64,000 nt of DNA from Onchocerca volvulus (lineage: Eukaryota; Nematoda; Chromadorea; Rhabditida; Onchocercidae), in contig HG738140.1 in the NCBI GenBank assembly GCA_000499405.2, forward strand, positions 2,561,024 through 2,625,023, given 5' to 3'. Position 1 is the stretch's first letter. The number at the start of each line of letters is the position of its first letter. This document shows, in pieces, positions 36,983-50,220 of this stretch. The position numbers were made by a program, and so were the translations under genes. Below the pieces are notes generated by a model. The model worked only from the letters and a program-made list of their open reading frames with translations. It was not told the origin of the DNA and searched no databases.

Positions 36983-39459
36983 TCACGTACTATCTTCTTC
37001 TTCTTTTTGCAATCCCCACAGAAATATATTTGTTGTTGATGAAGACAACAATATTGGCTTCTTTGGATGTGAGCTGACTGAATGCACAACGGAATTTGGA
37101 TGCGGCAATTTATGCAATATTTTCATCTGAAACAGCGTTTAATTTCTGCATATATTTTGAAATTAAATTTGAAAAAACATGGAACAAAACATTAAAATAG
37201 TATATAAAACTCTATAATTTTAAAATTTACCCTCAAATTCAATTTTTTAATCCTACGACAAAATTAAAAGTATTTTTATTTTTTTAATAATACGGAAGTT
37301 AAATAAGAAATGCTAGGGGAAATATAAAGCATAAGCTGCCAACCTCAATCAAATTCCATATATACAAGTGAGCATCCTCGGAACCGCTTACAACATGCGC
37401 ATCAGTTGCAAGCAAACAGCTTTCTACACGATATTCAGTATTTACGTGGCCTGTATAGCTGAAATTTCAACAAAAAGTGTATTTATCTATAATTCAGGTT
37501 TATAAACGAATAAAAGTAATTAAAATTTAGTTTCCTTATTAAATTAAAAATTCGTATAAAAAATTTAGTAAAAATGAAAAAGTGAAATAAAAAAAGTAAA
37601 TATTATTGATAATTCATGTATAAAAATCTTACAGTTAACAAAAGAGAAAATTCCAGAAAAACTTTCTAAACGCAATTGCATTTTTTTGCAAGTCTGATAC
37701 TGTAGTCAATAATTTTAAAACGAAACGAAGAATATAAGGGAAAGTGATAATAATTAAATATGAGATACAAAACTAGAAAATGAAAACAAACTCCGCTAAC
37801 AGCTGTCCATTCATTTTATCGATAAGTCGAATGAAACCATCTTTGGTGGACGCAAGAAAACACTGACCATCCGCTGAGAAATGCAACGATGTAACACTTT
37901 CGCCAAGAAAATCTAAAATATTTTCGATATATCACAAATATATAAACATACTTGATGAAGTTATATTTAATATTTTCTAATGAAAACTTTAATCTAGTAA
38001 ACTAATTGTTGATGCTTTGAAGCGGAAGTATAATGAAATAGGTTTTATCTTTTCAAATTATCTAATTTTGCATAGAACAAAAGCATTATAACACTCTTTT
38101 GGAAAAAATTTCATCGATCCACATAAATTTTCTGACCTATGTATTAACATTTGGTAAAAATTCATTCATTTTCATCAAATTTTCGGCTAAAAGTAGCCAT
38201 AAAAAAGTCTTAAATGAAATTTTTACACAATTATATTCACATATAAACTTATCATCAGTCATCTTTCCGTCTCGAATGCTATAAGTACGAGCACTACCGT
38301 CAGCTGAACCTGAAGCAATCTCATGCGAATTAACATCAACTGTTAATATAGCATCTTTTGCTTCATCCATTTGCTGTAAAACTAAACGTGGATTAATGAA
38401 AATGATTTCTGAACTTTTAAAACTAATAAAAAAAGGAAAAGGAGAAAAAGGGAAATATTGCGACAGTAAATAATGACCTGTATTGGTGCATTTCTATCAC
38501 GAATATCAAAGCATCGCACAACACCATCTTGACAACCAGATACTGCTACTGTCGATTCTTCATTGAATGCTACACTGTTAACCTGACCTTAAAAAATCTC
38601 ATAAGTTTTAGCAAAGAGAGACAATAAACATCATTTTTTAACAAATTAACATATAATACAAAGAACCATTGTGTCCTCTCCAACGTCGTATTATTTTCCC
38701 ACTTTCAACATCAAACACTGTCAGTTGTTTATCCATGCCACCAACAAGTATCATTGAATTATCACTGGAACCTTGAGCATCCAGAACCTGAAACAATTAT
38801 AAAACTTTAGTTTTTAAAACTTTAAAAACGAAGCAATCATACAATAAATATGTGAATTTAGATATTGGAATACTTAATTGGTTGGTCGATAATACTATAC
38901 AATTTCCATTTTATTTCAATGTGATGAAAAACCGGCGTTTCAATACCTTTAACATCTATGATTACTATTCATTTAGCAAAATTAAAACAAAAGTAATGAA
39001 ATTTACTTATAAAACAATTAAAAAATTGAAACTAACTGCATATACACTAAACAAATTGATTTGAAGAAAAATATATAATCAAAGATAAACCTCCCATCCT
39101 GTTCCTGTATACGTCTTTAAAAGCGTTCCTTTATAAGGATTCCATAACTTCACTGATTTGTCTGCACCACACGATATGCAATAATTCCCATCCACTAAAT
39201 TTCATCTAACATTAGGAATGATTTAAATTATTAAGTTATCTACTGCATTTCATTTTCAATACAGCAAACTTCATGAAACACTAAATGATTAATGTGATGT
39301 TAAATGAATCCTCTCAAAACAATTTGTTTTTATTTTGCATAAAACGAAATAAAATTATTGAAACAAACCGTTAAACCTAACAGCTCTGACGGCATTTTGC
39401 TTACAATTGATCGTTCGAAGCAATGTTCTCGGAAGATTCGCATCTGACAGATCCACCAT
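36983..39459 (-). CDS. WDR83: WD-repeat protein 83 / MAPK organizer 1
   Basis: A seven-bladed WD40 propeller that scaffolds ERK-pathway kinases and is found in spliceosome C complexes; location cytosol and nucleus. Exons: 39459-39369, 39194-39091, 38787-38667, 38587-38478, 38373-38241, 37912-37792, 37458-37344, 37126-36983; 312 aa, against 315 in human as I recall it. Diagnostic stretches are AVRFNVDGNYCISCGADKSV, KLWNPYKGTLLKTY, the blade joins WRGHN and GQVNSVAFNEES, then DEAKDAILTVDVNSHEIASG and SEDAHLYIWNL. These align along the whole length with WDR83. The ATG follows a GCTTAG acceptor by three bases. The next gene upstream ends only 289 bp away, with an AATAAA on the minus strand at 39494-39489, as in a polycistronic unit. 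The donor at 38240 is the least certain junction. Confidence 0.95.
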
Positions 39460-39488
39460 CTCCTAAGCTTCCAAAAATGGCCCAAAAT

Positions 39489-39494
39489 TTTATT
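39489..39494 (-). terminator. Poly(A) signal of the C7orf25-family gene
   Basis: AATAAA on the minus strand lies 255 bases after the stop codon at 39749 and about 26 bases before the presumed trans-splice acceptor of WDR83 (AG at 39464-39463). It is the only such hexamer I find in this spacer. This tight order is typical of processing inside a nematode operon. Confidence 0.5.
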
Positions 39495-39748
39495 AAAATG
39501 TATCTAATCAACAAATCAGCTAAAATTGTCAAGATATTCCCTGATATTCTTGTTACTTCAACTAATCATTCATTAGAACTCCTCAACGGTTAAAATCCGA
39601 ATTAACATAACATGTTTTCAAAAATGTTTCACAGGAAATTGATATATCCTGCTAGAAGTTGCAGAAAAAAAAAAAAAAAAAGACTAATTCCAAATATTTA
39701 TACGTCATAGCAAATATAGGATACATTAAAATAAAATGTGGAACAAAA

Positions 39749-42700
39749 TCAGCTCCGTAATTCTCGCTGCTTCTGCTCACTTAATGCTCTTGAATCATGT
39801 ATGATAACAGCGAAATGAACATTCTGCAAAAAAATATTTACAGCAAAATAATAAAAATGCTTACATCTCATTGATATTGAGATCACTGTTAAATTTTCAA
39901 GATCACTGTTTAAAAAATTTTAAATGAAGGATGGACACAAACAGTTGACTAATTTTAGAAATACCTGATTTATAAAATCAGTGTAAACACAGTTATAATA
40001 TACTAATAATAATCAATCAAAAAAAAAAAATAATTAGCTTTTAGCGTAGAATTTATTATAATTATTAAGCATCGATGTAGATTATGAATGTAATGAAACT
40101 ACTTCAGAAATAAAAAAAAGAACCTGATGAGCAGCTGCATAAACAAAATGACGATTAGCAGTAATTGTAACTGCTTTATAATAATCACCAGAGCCAAATA
40201 TTATCTAAAACCAAGGAAATAAATTAGTTTACTAATATGACTTCTAATTTTTAAAGATAACTTATTTCCAGATTCTCCAAATTGTTATGAATTCCATTGA
40301 CTAGAATAGAATATTATCTCATAAAGAAACTCTAAAGTATTTAGACATTTAATTTAATGCTATCTAAATATTTAAAAGCACTCAAACACCTAATTTAAAA
40401 TTTCTAAATCTTTGAATATTTCCAAAGAATTGTAAATGACAATAAAGCGAATACTTACTTTAGATCTTTGACTGATTTTATCAGTCAATTTTAATTTGGC
40501 TGCTTGTTCTGATAGTTTATCTTCTACTACTTCAACTTTTTCGAATAACTCTTTAGCACGTACTATTTCCTCTGGTCCTGCTACAGTACTTAAAATTGAT
40601 TGTACAGCATCATATGCTGTTCGACAAATTATCAATTTTGTATCTGAATAAATATCGTGAGAAAAAATTAATTATCTAAGAAATTTTCGTCACAATTAAA
40701 TCAAGATTTCCATTAAATTTTAAAGAAAATAGACATGCTTGCAAAAATTTCCTTTTAATTATTTATCAATCTGCTTTTTATGATTGGTCACTTTTTAATA
40801 TTTTCCTACTCATTTTGCTAGTTAAATATAAAATTTATCAAAAAATACATGAAAATTTTTACTAAATGAAGGCAAATAGTTTAAATGAAAAACTGGACTA
40901 CATTTGTAAGTTAGAGTACCGAATCATTTGTAATGTCAAACCTTTAATAGCTTTCAGTATTGGAGGTAGGACAGGTTTCGTCCTTTCTAAGGCAGCTTGA
41001 GCATTCAATAATTGACTGTCATAATTATAATTAGCACCATTTCCATGAGTTAAGGATGAAATAAGAGCAAATACAGTACTGATATCAAGATTGACAGTAT
41101 CCATAACGCATTCTTCTTCTTTTAAGCACTTTTGCTCCAAAAAAGATGACACTGTATTGTCACAAATATCATCATTGTAATATGGAGCAAAATCAACCGG
41201 CAATTTTACAAATTCGTTAATATCGACCTAAATTAATAAGATAATCTAAAATCTTAAATCTATGAGAAGCTGAAAAGATTTCCATAAATCCATTTTATTG
41301 AATAATACCAAAATTTTCCATTTCAAAAGCAAAGATAATCATTTGTTAATAAGCTATATGAAATAGAGTAGAACGGAATTAAGCCAAATAATTACATCAT
41401 CAATTTGCAAATTAAAGATAAAAAATCGAAGAAATGGTCTTCGACGAGATAGACTTTAGTTATTATTATAAATTAATGCTTACCATATCACCAACAACTT
41501 CAATCCCAAATGATTCAAGTTTATATTGCAACAAGTCTGGAACACCATGCATGAATTCAAATATTATTTTTGGCATTTTGAAGAAATGAAGATGAATTTG
41601 AGCCATCTGAATATATTTTATAGAAAGGAACAAACTAACAATCTAACTTGTTTCCCTACTTTGCCGAATATAATTCACATGAAACAATTATTATTAATGA
41701 AGAAATTTCAAACCTCAATGTAATCTTGGGTTTGCTCAATGACAGATCGATTACTACTTCCACTAGCACCAATGAAATCCATCGCGAGACCTCGAACATT
41801 TCTAGATACCACTTTCACCTTTAATTTAAAAAAATTAAGTGAAAAACGACACAAGAAAATAAAATTCAAAAACAAAATAAAAAATAATGAAGAATATCAA
41901 ATTCATTTGTCAAAATAAATTTGTAATGTTAAGAAGAAATCACCCAAGTAGCGCCATCATCAACTATCAAATCAATCTCTCGCTTTGATTTCCTGAAAAA
42001 TTAAATTGAAATATATTCTTTGCTTCATAAGGAATTCATTTCAACGGATTTTGCTTGTAAAATTCATGAAAAAGAATTTTTGAAAAACGAAAATTCTGGA
42101 GAACTAAAATTATTTTAATATTTTCAGACATATAAATATGAATGGTTGAAAAAAAAGAGACAATAGTGGGATTAGATTTCCTTTTTTAAAGCTTATAATT
42201 CAAATGACGAAATGATTGGATAAAGAATTTATAAAAGAGGCAAGATGGTTAGATGAAAACCAGAAGCAAAATTTGCATTATGTTTTTTATAAAAAAAAGA
42301 TTTACCGATCAATGAATTGAGGAAGTATATTTAGATACTAATAACAGAACTTATGAAAAATATAAGATTTGAACTGTTTAGATGGGCTTTTTCACTTTCT
42401 CAATAAATCTAGCACAATTCAATTTTCTTTTAGGTTTTTAAGTGATTCCATATGCTTGTTTGAATACTTCAAAGAAATTTAGAACAAAAAAAAAAAAAAA
42501 AAAAAAAAAAAAAGGAAATAGATACCTCTGTAATACAGCGAAACTTTTATAAAAAGCACAACAAGAACGCTTTTTTGCCACGTCAAGCAAGTCTCGAAGA
42601 TGCGTTATATTGCTAGTATCCAAATACTTCTTCAATTCATTGATCGGTAAATTTTTTAACTATATAAAAAAAAATACATATATATATATATAATGCAAAT

Positions 42701-42942
42701 ACTGGAATAAGATATGAAACTAAAATATTTTATATTCATTTTAGAATATTCATTAATTGATATGAAAAACTTACAGCAGTCAAAAATTTCATTTCAGTTC
42801 TCAATTTTTTCTTATATTTTCCAATGCCTTCCACATCATGAAAGAAAATGTCAGCTTCAAGTAGCAATGATTCAATCTGATGAATTTTATTTTTCCAAAT
42901 TTGTTTAGGATCTTCTGCGCTATCAGATGATTCGATAAACAT
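39749..42942 (-). CDS. C7orf25: C7orf25 / UPF0415 (DUF1308) family protein
   Basis: Conserved animal protein of unknown biochemical role. Exons: 42942-42775, 42659-42526, 41992-41944, 41818-41714, 41606-41484, 41227-40942, 40643-40459, 40204-40124, 39823-39749; 401 aa against 421 in human, as I recall. The N-terminal helical part ends KKLRTEMKFLTA and is followed by DTSNITHLRDLL. Then come IDLIVDDGATWVKVVSRNVR and IIFEFMHGVPDLL. The C-terminal DUF1308 core has VNLDISTVFALISSLTHG, YDAVQSILSTVAGPEE, IIFGSGDYYKAVTITANRHF and VHFAVIIHDSRALSE. All these align in order with the human protein. A TTTTAG acceptor precedes the ATG by four bases. It is immediately upstream of WDR83 on the same strand and probably co-transcribed with it. 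Confidence 0.93.
42486..42513. repeat. 28-base poly-A run
   Basis: An uninterrupted A-tract lies 13 bases inside the intron that follows exon 2 of the C7orf25-family gene (donor at 42525). It reads as poly-U in the transcript. Similar runs lie close to many splice sites in this window. Confidence 0.9.
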
Positions 42943-44090
42943 CAGCCTAAAACAGTAAGTTTGATGATTAGATAAAATTTTTGAAATTTACCCACAGTAA
43001 ATTTCGCATTATTTACTTTTCCGAATCCTAGAAACAGTCAAGAAAATCTTGAGTATTTCTATAGCATCCTGCGAATCCTTTTTTCGCACATTTTGAATAA
43101 ATTGCGAATAAATTGTATTACGCAGTTTTTTTTGAAAAAAAAAAAAAAAAAAAGAGACTGCATAGAATGAAAGGCGATGATTTTTTTTTTTGATTTATAG
43201 ATCAAACGCTTCCATTTGTCTAGTTTTTTTGATTTTTCAATTTTTGTTTTAAATGTTAAGTAATTGTAGAAGGTTGATTTCTCTATGATCATCTTAAAAG
43301 ATGATTGCTACCAGTAATTTTGTCAACTCTCGACAATAATATATTCTATATTTTTAAAATTCTCTTCTCAAGACATGCTGAATCAATTCTGCAGTGCGGG
43401 TTCACTAATTTCATCAAATATTGCGAATTATCTTCGGCATTTTACGACTCATCTTAAATTCAAAATACTTCTTCTACTCAATATCATTTTCTCAACCGAA
43501 AATATAAAATAAATAACAATAAATCATTAATCAAAGAGATATAAAGCGAAAAATATGCTTAAAATTATTGTACTATGATCACAATTTATTTCAGAGTGCA
43601 TCACTTCAATAGTAATGGGCAAATTTTAATAGTTCAAAAATTGTGATACAATTATTCAAATGTAATTTCCCAACTATACATCAATGTAAGCCTAGAAATA
43701 AAACTAACACTGATGTCAAAAGAGATATGTGAACAGGATTACTTATTCTAATTACTACATTATAAAGTGATACATCATCACTAATAGAGTGATACATCAT
43801 ATATCAATTATTCTCAAGCTAAAAATTGTTAAAAAGAGAAAATAAAACTAAAAATAAAAATATTAAATTTGCATGATAATTTATTTTAAGACTATATAAT
43901 GTGCATAATGAGAGATCACATTTATTGAGAATATCATCGAAATTGTACATTGTGCAAAAAGATATCGAGAATATTTGCTGAATAGTAAGAACTAAGACAA
44001 CTCATAGAATTTCAAAACAAATGAGTCAATAGCCTATGTTTATAAAATGATAAACAAGGAAAGTACGAAAAGATATAAACATGAATGAAA
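42943..44090. other. Spacer between LRR1 and the C7orf25-family gene
   Basis: 1.15 kb of A/T-rich sequence holds the LRR1 3' UTR and the C7orf25 leader. A minus-strand open frame at 43059-43292 runs through A/T tracts and is not convincing. A TTTTAG acceptor ends four bases before the ATG of the downstream gene. I see no other gene. Confidence 0.55.
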
Positions 44091-47000
44091 TCACATCATC
44101 TTCATATCTTGCAAAATTACACGGTAATCATGACCTTTTGAAATTGTTGTAAATGCTAGAGATCGAGCATCATCGATAAAATACTGAAAAATGGAAAATC
44201 ACGCCAAAAAATTTCCGACTAGAAACAAAATCTTTAGCTGAAATTAATTAATAAAGGTCAAAATGTAATACTGCAATTGTTACAAATCGCAAAATCTGAA
44301 ATTGCTATTCAGACGACAAAGTGCATGTTCATCGAGATCTACTATAGCCAATATTTTTATTAATTAACTGAATGCTTCCTCGATTCTCCTGAAGTGATGT
44401 ATTCACCGCCTGATTACTTAATTACATAAAAAATGAAGGCTATTGAGTGAAAATCAGAATATTAAACAACATAAACATACCCTTGCAGTAACAGTACTAG
44501 CAGGATAAAATCTATAATTTTTTCCGGAGTTGCATTTACAATTCTCAACTGCCTGTTGTATCATCAAGCACAATGATTTTGGTAAAGAAACTGTACTGAT
44601 TCTGCAAAATTTTAATGGAAGTATAGCGAATTTTGCAAACAGTAAATATTAAATATCCATCAATGAAACATATTTAGATTTTTCCCATTCAAACATCTTC
44701 GAATTTACATGATCAATCCTTGCATCACTTTGCGAAGTTTATGTTATTGTTAAAAAAAAAAAAGAAGAGAAAAAAATTCTCTTAAATTTTAAATTTTTTA
44801 AAAAATTCTCCATCATTTTCCTATCTAATTCCGTACATCTATGCTCTTTCAGCTTATGGTTAATTGACGAGACCATCAGCAAGATATTCTAATGAACCTC
44901 GATAAAAATTTTTCAAATGAAATACCAACCCATAATTTAAAATAGCAGCAGCAGCATATTCGAATAGTGAGCCGACCTTAACTAATGAGTTGACTCTTTG
45001 AAGTAATTGATCAAGAATATCTTGCACTTGCAGTTTTTCTTCACCGCTATATGCAGTCACATCAATCATTTCAAGTGAAAGATCCTTTATTTCAGAAGGC
45101 AAGAATTTCATTCTATTCCAGCTAATATCCAAACATTTTAACTTAGTTAATCTGTTTATCTGGAAAGAAATTCGGTGACATTTTCAATTCGGCTTAACTC
45201 ATAAAAAGTCGTTCCAAAATTTGATCTTCCTGAGAATGGCAAACTTTTTCATTTAATAACAGGAATGTTTGAATAACATATATAAATGAATTTCGATTTC
45301 TGTTTCAGCTATTTAATGAATCAGTTAAAAATTTCAATCATAATTTAATAAAGGATGACATAGCTGGAATTGTAAAATTTCATTTCACATTTCAAACGTG
45401 ATGATGAATTCTAGGAAACTGCAAATTTCTTTTTTACCTCTAATGATAAGCAAAACATTCTCACAAGCCTATTTGGAGAAGTAAATCATTTTTTCTAACA
45501 AATTTTTCCAACTAATTCATATATTTTTTTTTTTGCTTGCCTGATCGGTTGGCTAACTTCGCAAAACGTACAGTTCGTGGCAATTCTTCAATCCTATTAT
45601 GACTGAGTGATAAATGAGTCATTTGTGGGAAGCGTGTACAGCACGGCGATAAATAAGAGATCTGATTGTTCGACAAATCCAATGACAACAAATTTTCTGG
45701 TAAGGCATTCCACAAATCATCCTACAAAGTTGTTCACTTATAATTAAGAAAGAACTCTGTCCACCAGAAATTTTTTTATTTTCAAATTATGAGCACAGAT
45801 GCTTAAATTCTTATTGAATTTTCATAAACACATTAAATTTCTGCTAAAGAGAAATACTGGCTCAAATGTCGGTCATACGATCATTATAAAGCATAAAGTT
45901 ACCGAAATATCTTGTATTTCATTATCAGCAAGCACAAGTACTTTAAGATGCCGCAATCGAACGATATTCAGGAATTTGATTCCAAATGTATCTGATCTAC
46001 CAAGTTTATTACCGCTGAGATCAAGTCGATGAAGAGAAGTAGCTCCAAACCAACGGCTGTCAACAGAAGCCAAACCAATGTTTGACATTATCAATTCCTA
46101 TAGCTAACATAATATTGAATATTTACATTTAACAAAATAAAATTCTAGTATTTATCGCCGAATCCTCCAATAGCGTTTCCAAAATGAAAACAATATTACT
46201 GCTCAAACTATAACTTTAAGAAATTTAGAAATAGCCTTTACTTGTAAATAAGATGGAAATCCTAGTTTATGTTCTTTGTATTGTTTTTTACTAGTCATAA
46301 CTAGTCTTTTTCGAAATGAAGCGAAATCGCTGGATGTAACTTTTTTGACTTCGTCCAGAATAACTTCTTCACCCTCCGATATCTTCTGCAGGTTTGAAAT
46401 AAAATTACGAAGAGCAGGAATTGATGCCTAAAAAATATTAATCATTATTAAAATCTTTTCTTAGCAACTTCGTTTTTTGGCATTAACATAGCATTAACTT
46501 AGTGTACCAACCTGCTAACGCATAGAAATTTACACATGATCTTCCGAAAGAAATTAAACAAATTAATCATTTCAATTCATTAGCTGACTAGTTACAAGCT
46601 ATTTAGGATGCACTGCCTTAAGTAGACAATTAAAAACACTCTTTTTCTTAAGTAGTTGGAAATTTCTGGAAAGTTGTCTTCTTAAATAGAATGATATTGC
46701 CTAATATAATAGAATAACCTGAAGTTAAACCTTAAAGTAATATTATTAAAAAATTCATAACAATTCTATTCTCATTTTTACATCATACTATGCTTTCTAT
46801 ATTCGATTCTTTTGCTATGACAAAATCGTTGATTGTTTCACCAAAAATTGATATAATTTGATGTACTGCATATTCGAAAAAAGTAATAAGAATAAAAATG
46901 AAACATATTTATAAATCAATCAATCATTCAACCAATATATTATAACCTCTTTTATACAAATTAAGACTGATGGATTGTTCATTTCTATCGTAACAGATCC

Positions 47001-47406
47001 CCATTGTATTTTTGCAGAAAAAATTCGCTCAACATTGCCTCTAGTAATCTGCAAATAAATAAATATTAAAATAATTAAATAAATATAGATAAAACAAATA
47101 TAGAAGATCGGTATGCAAAATCTAAACTATAATAATATACCATATATTTATCACAATTTGTTCCATAAATTAAGAAACGACATCAATTCAAAACATTCAA
47201 TATAAAATTAGGGAAAATTTAATCGTATTACTTACATAAAGAAGTTGTCCATTTCTGTTTTGATGAGTAATTAAAACCAATTCGAATTCGCTTATTTCAC
47301 TGACTTTACTGCGTCTTAGAATTAAAATTCCGTTGCTATATCGCTGTCGCAATTTAGACGTAAGTAGCGTACGCGGAACAATTAATACACTGCATCGCAG
47401 CTGCAT
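44091..47406 (-). CDS. lrr-1: Leucine-rich repeat protein 1, CUL2 ubiquitin-ligase substrate receptor
   Basis: LRR1 recruits substrates, such as replisome components in worms and vertebrates, to a Cullin-2 E3 ligase in the nucleus. Exons: 47406-47236, 47048-46947, 46427-46242, 46097-45903, 45721-45558, 45468-45438, 45159-44930, 44601-44481, 44183-44091; 430 aa against 414 in human, as I recall. The N-terminal PH-like domain begins MQLRCSVLIVPR. A linker holds FRKRLVMTSKKQYKEHKLGF. The leucine-rich repeats are LHRLDLSGNKLGR, LKVLVLADNEIQDIS, LLSLDLSNNQISYLS, MTHLSLSHNRIEELP and LKCLDISWNRMKFLPSE. The C-terminal module includes LPKSLCLMIQQAVENCKC and RSLAFTTISKGHDY, which aligns with the human tail. 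The 31-nt exon at 45438-45468 is needed to keep the frame. A TTTCAG at 47453-47458 gives a short 5' UTR. Another last exon (44409-44329) is possible. Confidence 0.9.
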
Positions 47407-49590
47407 CTCGTTCGCAAATGGTTAATAACAATTCAGGATAATGATAACTTCTGAAATACAAGTCATATTACATCTACGAAAAGAAACCCACACAAAATAA
47501 TTCAATATCGAATTTTTTTTTATGAAGATTTCAAAATTTCAAACTATCCAAAAAACATAATAGTAATTAAAATATTACTGAGGTAAAAATTTCAAGATTC
47601 ATTTAACTGCAAAGGAAGAAAAAATACTATTATATAATTCCACTCCGCTCTTAAATTTAAATTCCAATTCTTCTTTTTTCATCTATGAAATTTAAAGTCA
47701 TGTATATATCTAGAGCAAAATTCATAGGAATTGCAAATTATGAATATATGATTGCAATTAAATAAGATAATGAATTATTATTATGATGCTTTCACAAAAA
47801 TTAGGTTCGCAAGATTACTTATTTCAATCCTGAAAATACTTCATTTTTTTGCAAAGCGCTTTTCGAAACTCCGTATTTTTAAAAATGACAAAACGTCTTT
47901 ATCAGTATAATCATGGAAAGTTTTCAAAGGACTAAAAATTAAATGAAACGATGTAAAAAATAAACCAATAATTGTACGGTTGCAATTAGGAATAATCCAA
48001 TTTTTAGTTTATTCAGATAGAAAATTACTTCTACAAAATTCTCAAAGTTAACGGATAGATCGCGAACTAGTAATAGAAGACTTGATTATATTCCGGTACC
48101 AACCGGGAATATAATCAAATACAATATGATCCATGATTATTATCTTCCGGAATACATTCACAGAAAAAAATCCATGATATATTTTCATACCAATCAAACA
48201 AAATAAATCGATTTTCGTTTATTAGAAAAATTGATACCAACAACAATGCATCCCAAATTTAATGCAACTTCTTCAGACACAATTTTTCATTCTAGTGTAA
48301 AAATTTATACCCTGCAAATAAAAGTGAAAATCAAGTGAAAAAAAAGCCCAATGATAAAAAAAAAAGAAAGAATATGAAAACTAAATTTTACAATATAGAC
48401 GAGTTGATGGCAAAAAATACACACTTCCATAATTATCTCATCGATCTTAATTGCGAAAAGCATAGAAGATATTTGGAATTTTAAGGGAATGATTTTTACA
48501 TACTTTCATACAAATTACCTATTTTTGCACTGATATTAGAGATAAACTGTCACATAATACATTTTAATTCGTTAATTTTAAGAGCTATCGTCTTAAGAAA
48601 ATTCTAATTAACCTATGTAAGCGGCAAGCAAAGTCCTCTCAAATATACTACCTGAAAATATTAACATTTACACATCAACAAGACCTATTTTTTCTTTATT
48701 TTCAAATAAAACTTTCGGAGTTAATATCCAACAAATGAATTGTTAACCAGTTGTAAAACTATCAGACGTAAAAAAAGTTTTTGATAAATATATTAGAAAA
48801 CAAAACAGATTATAAGCAATAATTATAATTCCGTCCCATTCATTTACACTACTGAAAAATCTATAGTATCTACAATAAAAAGCATTTATAATCAGATAAA
48901 TATGCAATTTTCGCAGAAAAAAATAAGCGATGCAATAACGAATCGAAATTCATTTAATTTAATAAAAACAAGCATAAAGATCAATTTTATTAAAAACAAG
49001 ACGAGAAAGAAATTCCCATTGACAAATGAAAAATGTAAAATAAACCACAGTGAATAACAATCCTGAAATGGTAATGGTACAGAATGTATCACATATGAAA
49101 GCTTTTTTGGAATATTTCTTTATTTGGTAGGTTAATTAAAAAAGATTTTGGAATAGTTTCAAAAGGTAATGTTTTTATCAGAGTCTTTCATGTAAAAATA
49201 TGGGATTTTGAATCCTTAACAATACTAAAGCAGTAAATTGTTTTAGAAACTCAACCCGTTCACTTAAATTCTAATTCGAGAGCGTTTACACTCCCGGTAT
49301 TTGGTCAAAATTGATTTAAATTTCAAAATAATTACATTAGAAAGCATAAGGGTAAAAGATACAAAACTGCATAAAATGAAGAAAAATATAAGTAAATCTC
49401 GAAAGCAGTTGAAGTGAAAAGTTGTTTTCAAAAGTACCTAATGATGTTAAAATCACAAGATAAATTATTTGCAGAGCTATGAAATAGAAAGACCAAAAAA
49501 AAAAAAAATTCATTTTCCACTTCTCTATTAAAACAAAAAATCCGTAATCTATTATAGTCAATGTGAACTGCATAACAGTTATACACATTA
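47407..49590. other. Spacer between GM130 and LRR1 genes
   Basis: 2.2 kb of A/T-rich sequence with no recognisable coding exon on either strand. It holds the GM130 3' UTR and the LRR1 leader, with an acceptor TTTCAG at about 47455. A 5'-TTCCGGTACCAACCGGGAAT-like G+C patch occurs near 48092-48112. Confidence 0.5.
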
Positions 49591-50189
49591 TCATAAATTG
49601 ATTAATTTCCCACGGCATTCGCTGCAGTGTAAATTAGGACTGCAAGGTGCAAATGTTCTTGTACGTTCCAGATCCTAGAAAAATATTGAAAGCTAAGGTT
49701 TTTTATGAAATATTTTATATTAAAGCGACAAATACTCTTCATAAAAGAATTTTTTAGCTTATTCGAAATTTCCAACTAGGTATCTAATCACTACCCAAAC
49801 TCAAAGTATAATGACCAAAACCCAAATAAAAAAAAAGAAAAAAAAATGAACAAAAAAAAACTCCATTTTTTTTTCACTTAGTTTTATTGACATTTTCTTT
49901 TACTATAATTTATAATAAATAGGTTATCCTATAAATGGCAACTATGAATCAATTTCCATTATAAAAGTTAGCTAAAGAACTTGAAAAATCTTCCTTTTGA
50001 AATACTAACTGAAATTCTTGCGTTAAAAAAGAAAAAAAGAATCTAAAAATTTAAAACGTCACCTGCAATTCTGATATCAAATTCAAAATCCTTTGCACAC
50101 CAACATCATCATCAGCATTATCTCCCAAAATATTTTCCTTGATTTCATTTATAGAAATATCTGTAATGGAACATTGCTATTTGATTTCT

Positions 50190-50220
<31 letters not shown>

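Noticed and set aside
45532..45540. GC-AG intron in LRR1 (TCAG|GCAAGC donor at about 45540)
   Set aside because: A standard GTTAG donor at 45557 joins in frame to the 31-nt exon at 45468 and then to the next repeat; the GC donor leaves the wrong phase.
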